Part shown: positions 1 through 8,807 of the stretch, piece after piece | Layout: every line of letters starts with the position of its first letter | Numbering within the stretch: the stretch's first letter is position 1 | Origin: Eupeodes corollae | Lineage: Eukaryota > Arthropoda > Insecta > Diptera > Syrphidae | Assembly (NCBI RefSeq): GCF_945859685.1 | Contig: NC_079147.1 | Span: forward strand, 15,851,289 to 15,915,288 | Direction: 5' to 3' | Length of the DNA: 64,000 nucleotides | The notes under the pieces: generated by a model | Databases searched by the model: none | Told to the model about the DNA's origin: nothing | What the model saw: the letters and a program-made list of their open reading frames with translations, nothing else | Position numbers and translations under genes: made by a program

Positions 1-1302
1 TAAATGCCATTTGATTTGTCAAAAAAACCGCACGTTCTCTGTATATGAAAACCATAGTACTCTCAAGAGCAGAAACTTTGAGGGCGACCAGATACCGAGT
101 CGTTGGCCTGGCGTTAGTATCGAAAGTGGAGAAATTCAGAGGGAGCGAGAAAAAAATATTATTTCCATTCCCATAAGCAGCCAACAGAGTAAGGGAGATA
201 AATAATTTTCGACCCAAAAAGTCTACACAATTTCCTTCATTCTATTTGATCTAACCTTGGATATGTTTTCACATAAAGAGCTTCCATATGAAGGTTGATG
301 AATTTGCACTATGCACTAATTTAGATAAAAGCTAGGAATGTAATTACAATTTTGTTAAAATAATGCGCTCTTTCGGGCTCATGCACAGTTAAAATATTAA
401 AAAAAAAATATTTTAAGATTCGAAATTTCGCCCGAAAAATAAGTTTGTCTTCAAAAATTTAAATGTCATTTAATAAATAAAAAAGCATTTGATTTTTAAA
501 ATTTTTTTTTTGAAAATCGTTAGAGCGGTTTTTTTTTAAATTAATTTTTTATATATAAAATTTTTAAATTTTGATCTAAAAATATTTTTGGTACGCAGTT
601 GTTTAGAGATTATTAATATACGCTATACATTCGAATTTCGTAAAAAAATGTTGACCCGTTTTCGAGATATCGAATTTTGAAAAAATAAAATTCAATATTT
701 TTTTAAAAATCCAAACAATAAAAAATTGCACTTTTGATAATCAAATATTGTTAAAGCAATATAAGAGCTCATTCAGAAAAAAGAAATTATTGAAATCGGA
801 TCATAAGTTGCTGAGAAAGTTAAAAAACAAAATAACGGTTCTATGAGCGGTACCTTTCCTGAGCAATACAAAAATATGGTTTTCTTATAAAAAGAAGCCA
901 AGTTAAAAAATAAAATTTTAGAGAAAATTTTAAAAAAATCTATCGGTTTGTTTTTGAGAAAATTCGAATTTTCAGTTTTTGACCAAAAAAATTGTATGGG
1001 GGCCACTGTTAGTTTTGTTCTTAAAAAAAAAATGAAAAAAACGCCTAACGCGAATCTGCTCAAAACCTTAACTTCCAAGTTTGAACTCAATCGACCCAAT
1101 GGTTTAGGCTGTAGGAGCGTGGACAGACAGACAGAACCGACCGGACGGAATCGCGGGACCCACTTTTTTCGACTTCTCTACCATCGTAATATCATGTTTG
1201 ATTAAAATCTCGAGTTCGAAATTTTGCACGAATGCAAAACTTGCCATATAGTTCCTATATGTCGCAAGTAAAAAAGAGGCTGGGATGCGACCCACACTGA
1301 TA
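1..1302. other. AT-rich intergenic sequence with repeat-like tail
   Basis: No gene was recognised. The stretch is AT-rich with many homopolymer runs, and the short open frames in it have low-complexity translations. From about 1097 to 1300 the composition becomes more balanced (a GACAGACAGA run, then a GCGGGACCCAC block). It runs straight into the repeat that begins at 1303. This block looks like a dispersed non-coding repeat, but I can identify neither its family nor its ends. Confidence 0.4.
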
Positions 1303-2830
1303 ACTTCCCATCCCGTCTTCCGATTTGTCTTGCTTTAAAGTTTGTCTATATATACTCGTATCAATTTCTACCAAATTTTGTAGATTTTATTTTTTATGAA
1401 AAAACGGACTGTTGGATTTTTATATACAAATTACTGAATATCGAACACAATATTATCCATGAAATAAAATAAGTTTGAAGCCAATATTTTTAATTTTTGA
1501 AAAGTTATTTGAGTCGAAAGTAAATTTTAATAAAGTTTTAGTATTGTTTTTTTTTATAGTTTTATTTTTTGTAAAAAAACTATCAACTCGATGTTTTTCA
1601 AAAATTTACTGAATGTTGAAAACAATAATTCTTATTAATAAAATTAGTTTGAAGCCAATATTTCAAATTTTTGAAAAGAAGTCGAAAATCAATTTTCACC
1701 AACTTTTGTTAAATTTTTTTAGGTTTTTAATTTTTTTGTACAAAAACTGTCAATTCGATTTTTTTCAAAATTTTACTGAGTGTTAAAAACAATATTTTTT
1801 GAAAGATAAAAGTAGTTTAAGGCCAATATCTACCATTTTTGAAAACATATTTGAGTCGAAAATAAATTTTTACCAACTTTTATACATTTTATTTTAGGTT
1901 TTCATTTTTTGTAAGAAAAACTGTCAATTCGAAATTTGTCCTAATGTTGAAAACAATATTTCTTATAAGTAAAAATTAGTTTGAAGCTATTATCTAAAAT
2001 TTTTGAGAAGATATTTGAGTCGAAAATCAATTTTTTCCAACTTTTATTAATTTTTTTTTAGGTTTTTATTTTTTGTTAAAAAACTGTCAATTCGATTTTT
2101 CTCAACATTTTTCGGAATGTTTAAATCAATATTTCTTATAAGATAAAATAAGTTTAAAGCCTAAATTTCAAGTTTTTGGAAAGATAGTTAAATCGATGTT
2201 CAATTTTTACCAACTTTGGGTAATGATTTTTTTAGATTTTTATTTTTTATAAAAAAAACTGTCAATTAGATTTTTCTCAAAATTGTATCACATGTCAAAA
2301 ACATTATTTTTCGTTGCACAAAATTGTTTTGGAGATGAAATCATATTTAAGTCATAAAATTTTGGAGGTGACACATTTTTTTCAGTTTTTTTGATTTATA
2401 ACAAAAACCCTTAAATAGATTTTTTTCAAAAAATATACTTCTTTGATATAACGTTACAATATATTATATAAAATTTAATTCAAGTCTCTAGCGTTTTTGG
2501 TTCGTAAGATATTGAGGGTTAACCAAAATTTTCACCTTTTTTTCAAACTGCTATGGTAAAAAAAACAACCACGCAATTTTTTTGAGAGCCCTTTCTGCAT
2601 CTTTCTGCCTTTTTATCTATATTACAAAATTTATTTGAAATCGATATCTCTTCTGGTTCTTGAGCTATGGACGACGAAAAAAACCTAGCGAACGTATGTA
2701 CATACGCACGCATAGACATCTTTCTAAAAATCTTTTATTTCGACTCTAGGGACCTTGAAACGTCGAGAAATGTCAAAATTTTCAATTTGACAAATCGGAC
2801 CCATTACAATAACTTCCTATGGGAAGTTAA
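1303..2830 (+). repeat. Dispersed repeat with TAACTTCCCAT ends and internal 170-bp tandem units
   Basis: The stretch starts with TAACTTCCCAT and ends with its reverse complement ATGGGAAGTTA, so it is bounded by an 11-bp inverted repeat. Near the right end, TAACTTCC and GGAAGTTA form an 8-bp stem around TATG. Between the ends lie about five diverged tandem units. The marker GTCGAAA or its variants recurs near 1513, 1681, 1855, 2019 and 2191, spacings of 164-174 bp. Each unit carries TTTTTGTAAAAAAACTGTCA-like, GTTGAAAACAATATT-like and TAGTTTGAAGCC-like blocks. It is non-coding. A second copy lies at 7489-8420 and a 3'-end scrap at 53406-53460. It is probably a non-autonomous DNA element or a satellite-bearing repeat. 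Its superfamily is unknown. Confidence 0.65.
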
Positions 2831-2954
2831 AAATAGTTAAAAAAAAATTTGTTTCCCAAAGATTTTATTTTATTGAGTAATTTAAAATATTGCGAAATAA
2901 CACAGATCTTGTTAATCAAAACTGTATTTTTTTATAAATGACTTAAAAAAACTT

Positions 2955-3883
2955 ATATTTTCTTCCATGTTTCGCTTCTGGTTGGTCCCTATTAATTGCT
3001 CAGCAGTAATTCGCTAACATATTTGGGTTCCATTTGCCCTAGTACCGCTTTTCCATATTCAAAATGTGTTGCTGAAACCTCTCACCGTGCTCGTCGCTGA
3101 CAGGTTTCAGGAAAAAAAATCCAGGTGGGGGTCTTAAAAGTGGATCTTAAGTGACATGTTGCAACCCAAAGCTTTATATGTCATTAACAGCTCGCTAACC
3201 AAATCTCTGTAGCTGTCATTCTTGTGGTTACCCAAGAAATTTGCAACAACATTTTTAAAAGTCTTCCATGCAGATTTTTTTAAATCGCTTAGTTTTTAGA
3301 GGAGATCCTAATAGTTTTGATTGTTTTTTGGACAAATTTAGATTCCGATCTAAATCATTTAAGTCTCCTTGAGCTATGTGGCACGTTTGCGATATCTTTA
3401 AACTGAAAGTCATCGTCCTCGTCAACACATTTACCTGAAGTGAACGGGTGTGAATGGTCATTCTCAACAGACGTAGTTGCAACTAGTAACAGTTCTGGCA
3501 ATTTTTTACAATTAGAGACTGGTCTTATAGCCGAAGATAAGTAAGGGAAAATAATTTGTGTCTTGTATTTTATACCGTTTATGTCAGTGAGACAAAAATA
3601 GCAATCCGAAACGTGATCTCGCTGTTCAGTCCATATCATGGGTACTGCAAACAGCATAGGTCGTGCGCCTTTCTTCCAGTCGGTTGAATTTTTCACACAC
3701 GTTATGCAACAGACATAAGGAGCCCAAGATTTGTCTTGATGGGCAACAGAAAAACCAAAATATTGATGATAACACTCCAACACAAGATTCGTAAAGTTTC
3801 GTCTTTATTTTTTTAATTGTCAGTTCTCCGCAAACATAAGATAGATAGATAGGAGCATTGTTACACTTCCTCGACATGTTCAC
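2955..3883 (-). pseudogene. Broken copy of a multi-copy arthropod protein family
   Basis: Two overlapping minus-strand frames at 3626-3883 and 3355-3783 read through a Cys-rich segment (SWAPYVCCITCV, then DHVSDCYFCLTDINGIKYKT) and a segment ending PYLSSAIRPVSNCKKLPEL. Further downstream on the same strand (about 2955-3260) a different frame reads AWKTFKNVVANFLGNHKN and then YKALGCNMSLKIHF before stops. From memory, these blocks belong together in a family of uncharacterised proteins found in many copies in arthropod genomes. The middle of the protein is missing, and frameshifts and stops are present, so this is a decayed copy. The function of the family is unknown to me, and a transposon origin is possible. 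Confidence 0.6.
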
Positions 3884-3899
3884 AGGGTTAATAACAAAA

Positions 3900-4189
3900 A
3901 AAATTGATAAAACAAAAAGGTGTTAAAATGCAACCACAAATAAATATTTTTTTTAAAACGGTTTACTTGGAAGAGCTTCTGTTAATTTGCTGCGTAGTTC
4001 AAGTTTTGAGTTATACCGCATCACAACAAAACTGAGGCTAATTGACACGTGACAATTGTGATTTAATAATGAGACTAGATTGACAAAACAAAATTAGCTA
4101 TCAAAGTTCGTGCGACAAAACCAGTGTTGACCAGTGTTATTTATCCACTGTTGACATTTCTTGACACCATTCTGACCATTGAGGACGCT
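3900..4189. other. No recognisable feature
   Basis: AT-rich sequence between the decayed protein-family copy and the mariner-like scrap. I see no reading frame, inverted repeat or RNA gene here. Confidence 0.4.
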
Positions 4190-4545
4190 TGAAATGGCAA
4201 AGATACTTTAATATATAATGACTTTTAGCATAATGTTTATCAACGACGAGCGTGATTGGTGCAATTGTTGGACATGAAGACCAGCTAAGGTGTACTGCTC
4301 TTCAGCCACACTAACGCGAACAGCAGCAATAATTTCTGCAATACAAGCTGTACGAGCAAGCTGTGTTGTTTTCACATCTCCTTTAGAACCGGCTCAAATG
4401 TGTGCACGATTTTTTCGATTGCACGCATGGTTCAAATTAGGTTTGTCCGAAATTGATAAAATGAAATTCCAAAAATACTTGACGTTTCTGTGTAGTTCAC
4501 ATTCAACATCGGACCGAAATTCAGTCGAAATATTGCTGTTGCAAA
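4190..4545 (-). mobile_element. Mariner-like transposon fragment (transposase N-terminal part)
   Basis: On the minus strand this segment matches, block by block, the better-preserved mariner-like copy at 48260-49340. Shared blocks include GCATAATGTT(C/T)ATCAACGA, GGTGCAATTGTTG and GAACAGCAGCAATA. It corresponds to the N-terminal, DNA-binding part of a Tc1/mariner-superfamily transposase. No catalytic motif is retained. It abuts the truncated RTE fragment at about 4545 without spacer sequence. Confidence 0.55.
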
Positions 4546-6455
4546 TGCATCTGCTCCAGCGGATTTATTAGACTTCAACTTAGATATGGCAATCTTTACT
4601 TTGTCTAAGTCGGGAGGACGGGATTGTTGGCTTTCGTCGTCTATATCGAATGGATCATCCTGCCTGACAGAGGAATTCAGTTCTTCGTCGCAGTTATACA
4701 GTCTGCAGAAGTGGTCCTTCCATATCCTCATCATTGACTGCGGTTCCACTATGATGTTTCTACTTTCGTCTTTGCAGCCTTCGATTCTAGGTTGATGTAC
4801 CTGTGAATTTCGTTTCACCTGTTCATAAAACTTTCGAACCTCATTCCTGCTTTTATACCTCTCAACATCCGCGACCGCGCGCTTCTGATGCCCTCTCCTT
4901 TTCCTTCTGAGAAGTCGGCGTTCCTCTCGCCTCTTCTGCTCATAGAGCTCACGAGCAGCTCTCGTCCTTTTGGACGCTGTTTGAAACCCAGCACATCAGA
5001 GGCGGCTTCTCTGATTGCATCTTGGCAATGTTGCCACTGGTTTTCGATACATTGTGTTGGCGGCAAAGAACTTCGAGAGAGGTTACTTGTAACTCGGTCA
5101 GAAAAGGATTTGGCGATCTCTGGCGATTGTAGCCGTTCGACATTGTATCTTCTCCCAGCACCTCCCTGTCTTGCCTTGGGTCTGGAAATCCGAAGTGCTA
5201 CCTTGGCTACAACGAGGTAGTGGTCCGAGTCGATGTTAGCTCCTCGGAAAGTTCGTACATCCATAATGCTGGAAGCGTGTCTGGCGTCGATCGCAATATG
5301 GTCAATCTGGTTGACGGTAGATTGATGTGGAGAAGTCCAAGTTCCTTTGTGGATGTTGAGGTGTGGAAAACGCGTACTGGCTACCATGACGTTTCGCCCC
5401 GCAGCAAAATCTATGAGCCTGAATCCATTGTCGGAAGTGTTGTCGTGCAGGCTGTTCTTCCCGATTATTCCACCAAAGATGTCTTCCCTTCCTAGCTTGG
5501 CATTAAAATCGTCCAGGACTATTTTAATATCGTAGCTAGGGCACTGCTCATATGTTTTGTCTAAGAGCTCGAAGAACATATCTTTGGTGTTGTCGTCTTT
5601 CTCTTCTGTGGGGGCGTGCGCGCATATCAGGCTAATGTTGCCGAATTTAGCCTTGATGCGTATGGTCATGAGGCGCTCATTGATGCACCTATAGCTCAAG
5701 ACTTCTTGCCTGAGTCTGGCTCCGATGACGAATCCGCATCCAAATAAGCGCTGTTGGTTTTCATGGTAGCAGTCACCATAGTAAATATCGCAGTTTTTCA
5801 TCCTCTTTTTGCCCTGCCCATCCCATCGTATTTCCTTGATGGCGGTGATATCTGCTTTATATCGTTCTAGGGCCTCCGCTAATTCTTCGGCCACACGTGG
5901 TCTGTTAAGGGACCTAACATTCCACGTGCATATCCGTTCGTTGTCCTTTATTCGTTTGCGTTGGTTGTCAACAGTAAATCCGTCCGTATCCGAGGCTTGT
6001 TGGTGCTTCGCAACTATGAAAGCTTTTACGTGGCCAGGAAGTCACCCCGACGCACAACCCCCAACCTGGAGGGCCAGATCCTAAGTATGGGGAGCAGGAT
6101 AAAACCGCTCCTTACAGGCCTGGGCTCCGAATAAGTCGAAGAAGCCCTATAAGGTGTTCACTAAGTAGTTCAACCTTACTGGAACTGTAGACGCCACCGT
6201 TGATTCCATCTCGGGAATTCCTCCGCTGCCGTCTGGATAAGGAGAGGTGCCTTAGTGGAAACACCTCTCCCCACCTCTCTCGTTTGCTGCCCCCAACAAC
6301 TTTCCACTGGGGTTGGAACCCAATCAACAGTTGAGGTACTAGGCACCCGATGTTCACCACGTGGAGGTGAGAGTAGGAGTTGATAGACAGAAGTTGGTTT
6401 TAAGAAAAACCTGTGGACGCTTGTGTCCTCTTGAATGTCTACCATTTGAACATCA
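4545..6455 (-). mobile_element. RTE-type LINE fragment (copy R1): 5' region, endonuclease, start of RT
   Basis: A non-LTR retrotransposon on the minus strand. From its 5' end (about 6455) it has an untranslated or ORF1-like region (6455-5895) shared with copies at 53461 and 59425, then the endonuclease frame (5894-4815). The beginning of the reverse transcriptase follows (about 4818-4545; residues KVKIAISKLKSNKSAGAD). The RT breaks off at about 4545, where mariner-like sequence takes over, so the RT catalytic core and 3' end are absent. The layout (APE-type endonuclease followed by RT, short-repeat tail in sister copies) fits the RTE clade. The clade assignment is an inference. Confidence 0.75.
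4815..5894 (-). CDS. APE-type endonuclease domain of RTE-like LINE (partial ORF2)
   Basis: An open frame of 359 codons. The protein is an exonuclease-endonuclease-phosphatase fold endonuclease, which nicks target DNA for target-primed reverse transcription in the nucleus. Motifs in order are DITAIKEIRWDGQG (catalytic Glu block, residues about 14-27), ICAHAPTEEKD, VLDDFNAKLGRED (usually GDFNA; here Asp replaces Gly), KGTWTSPH, STVNQIDHIAI and the terminal SDHYLVVAKV block with the catalytic Asp-His pair. After residue about 250 there is a linker that would lead into the RT. The frame does not continue into the RT in this copy. The start was taken at the first Met; the true ORF2 start may lie further upstream. 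Confidence 0.75.
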   Translation of the reverse strand: MAEELAEALERYKADITAIKEIRWDGQGKKRMKNCDIYYGDCYHENQQRLFGCGFVIGARLRQEVLSYRCINERLMTIRIKAKFGNISLICAHAPTEEKDDNTKDMFFELLDKTYEQCPSYDIKIVLDDFNAKLGREDIFGGIIGKNSLHDNTSDNGFRLIDFAAGRNVMVASTRFPHLNIHKGTWTSPHQSTVNQIDHIAIDARHASSIMDVRTFRGANIDSDHYLVVAKVALRISRPKARQGGAGRRYNVERLQSPEIAKSFSDRVTSNLSRSSLPPTQCIENQWQHCQDAIREAASDVLGFKQRPKGRELLVSSMSRRGERNADFSEGKGEGIRSARSRMLRGIKAGMRFESFMNR

Positions 6456-7188
6456 AGATAGTTTTACTATTACCAATCCCATTAACATCTATTCTTTAAA
6501 GCACGCTACTAGCGATTCCGTATGTTCAGCGGAAGCATTAGAACTTGATTGAAAATAAGCCTTTTAATTTCTACGGAAGTGTAGCTAAATAAGTAGAATT
6601 ACGTTTAAAGGGCATTTTCTATTCGGATATGAAGCAGTCCTTATCTAGTATGACAATGATCAGTATATATTAAGTTTAAGAACTCGAAATTGCGATAAAA
6701 TACACCAATGGTAACGTTTTCTTACTTCCTATAAAATAGTATAATCCTATATATTTTGCCAGCGACTGTCACGAGTGTGTAGTGAAAAAAATCGAAATAA
6801 AACAAACAAAGGTTAAAAAATAGCAAGAAAATCTGAAAATATTTTCGGAAAACTTAAAATATTTATTGAAAACAAAAAAGTTGGTTATATCTAACTAATG
6901 AACGAAAAATAATGTAACTAGCTCCATGAACCTGCATTTCTCGACCTGCATCCCACAAACAGACGGGCCTCGAATCTTAATCTTTCAAAATCCTGTAAGC
7001 TTTTATTGTTGTTTCCTCCTTAAAACTATCTACCAATAAAAATTAGATGAGGTTGTTGGCAAGAACATATTCTTATTTCCAATTAGTATGCAATCATTCA
7101 ACTGTTTCAAATGAGTGTTCACATGAGTACAAACTATTGCGAGAAGTCGGCCAAGTTTTAGCAGTTTTCTTTGACACATAACATTGTA
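6456..7188. other. AT-rich intergenic sequence, nothing recognised
   Basis: There is no convincing reading frame, terminal repeat or RNA gene between the 5' end of RTE copy R1 and the MITE-like segment at 7189. Confidence 0.4.
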
Positions 7189-7480
7189 CAGGTTCGGAAG
7201 ACATAATTAAATTGAAAGTTTGGCAAGTTTCTAGTATCTGATTGGCCAGCTGCCAAAAAAAAATACTTTCCAATTAAGGCATCTTTAATGAAAAGTTTAT
7301 TGGAAAGTTAGTCAAGCAAAATCACCCAAACTATCAAGTCAAGTCTACTTCTTTCAAAATGACAGTTGATCGAGTTTTTTCATACAACTGAAAGCTGAAC
7401 TTTACTACTCTATGATTTATTTATTTTATGAACAACTTCATTTAATGCTTTCTGCAAAAGGAATGCTTGCCAATTTGATA
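7189..7480 (+). mobile_element. Partial copy of the MITE found complete at 13775-14242
   Basis: The segment begins with CAGGTTCGGAAGACATAATT and continues through GGCAAGTTTCTAGTATCTGA, GGAAAGTTAGTCAAGCAAAA, AAGTCAAGTC and TATGATTTATTTATTTT. These blocks occur in the same order in the element at 13775-14242. The right half is missing; the sequence changes to the TAACTTCCCAT repeat at about 7489. It is non-coding. Confidence 0.6.
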
Positions 7481-7488
7481 CACTGATA

Positions 7489-8420
7489 ACTTCCCATCCC
7501 GTCTGTCGACTTATCTTGTAGGTTTTCGTGTTGTGTTAAAAAAGTTGTCAGTCGAATTGTTTCTAAAAATTTAAAAACTACCAACAATATGTTGCATATA
7601 ATGAAATAGCTTTACTATAAAATCTAGTTTTGATAATGATATTTTTAGTTTGTATTTCCTATAAACAAATACAAATTGGATGAATTGAAATTAATTTGAG
7701 AGATATCAAGAACCAAACATAAATTTTTACCAAATTTGCTTACTTTTTTGTAGATTTTATTTTCTAATGAAAAAACGGACTGTTTGATTCTTATAAAATT
7801 TAAATAACTAAATGTCGAAAACAATATTTTCTGTGAGATTAAATAAATTTGAAGCTACATTTTTTGACTTTTGAAAAGATATTTAAGTCGAAAGTTAATT
7901 TTTACCAAGTGTATGTATTGTTTTCGTTAGGTTTTTATTTTTTGTAAACAAAATTCAAAATTCGATATTTCTCAATATATTACTGAATGTTGAAAACAAT
8001 ATATTTCAAAAGATAAAATTAGTTTAAAGCCAATTTCTGAATGCTTTGAAGAGATATTTGAGTCGAAAATCAATTTGTACCAACTTGTATTCATTTTTTT
8101 GAGGTTTTTAGTTTTTGTAAAATAAACTATATATTCGATTTTTCTTAAAATTTTTCCGAATGTTGAAAACAATATTTCTCATAAGTTAAAAATAGTTGGA
8201 AGTCATAATCTCAAGTTTCTAGGTTTTTGATTTTTTGTAAAAAAAAATTGTCAAATCAATTTTTTCGTTGGAAAATCTTTCTCCAAAGAAATATTTGATT
8301 GGTATCACGTCACAGTATACAATATACAATTTAATTCATGTCTCTAGCGATATTAGTTCATCAGATATTTAGAGTTAACCAACATTTTTCACTTTTTTTT
8401 AAATTTCTATGTTAAAAAAA
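7489..8420 (+). repeat. Second copy of the TAACTTCCCAT repeat with 170-bp tandem units
   Basis: It opens with CTGATAACTTCCCATCCCGT, as does the copy at 1303. It carries about three tandem units, with the shared AAGATATTT(A/G)AGTCGAAA block near 7887 and 8062 and a weaker one near 7707, spacings of 175-180 bp. It closes with a block (TCTCTAGCG...GTTAACCAA) that also ends the tandem part of the first copy. The terminal ATGGGAAGTTA end was not found, so this copy is 3'-truncated. Confidence 0.6.
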
Positions 8421-8807
8421 TAACCGACTCTATTTTCAAAACAATTTAATTTTCTTTATCGCATTTAAATAAAAATATTTGTTGCTGCTTTAAAATCTTG
8501 TACTTATAATGTAACAATTTCGGTTTCCAAACTTTGCCAACAATACCCTACAAAGATTTTCAACTTCATTTTCCAAGCGCTTACTAAATAACAAATCTTC
8601 GGATGTAAACATGTGCGCATTCGTGTTGCTTCGGCAAACTTCGGCATCAAACGTCAAAATGGTCATTTTCCCAACTGACAGCTATTTGACAGTACATTTT
8701 AAAATTTGATTGTTGATCATTTACCGCGTGGTGAAGTTTATTTTCTTTTACACAATTTTATCTTAAATGATTCAAAAATATTAAAATAAAAAACCCAAAC
8801 AAATAAA
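8421..8807 (+). promoter_or_regulatory. Upstream and 5' UTR region of Utp21
   Basis: This is the stretch between the repeat and the Utp21 start codon. It becomes less AT-biased from about 8560. No TATA box or named core-promoter motif stands out, and the transcription start cannot be placed by eye. The AAACAAATAAAATG context at 8808 has an A at -3, as is usual for fly start codons. Confidence 0.35.

Noticed and set aside
1303..2830. Helitron, because of the 3' hairpin and internal tandem array
   Set aside because: No CTRR follows the hairpin and the ends form an inverted repeat, which Helitrons lack.
4888..5495. Plus-strand frames in the RTE endonuclease region
   Set aside because: They are antisense shadows of the minus-strand endonuclease frame.
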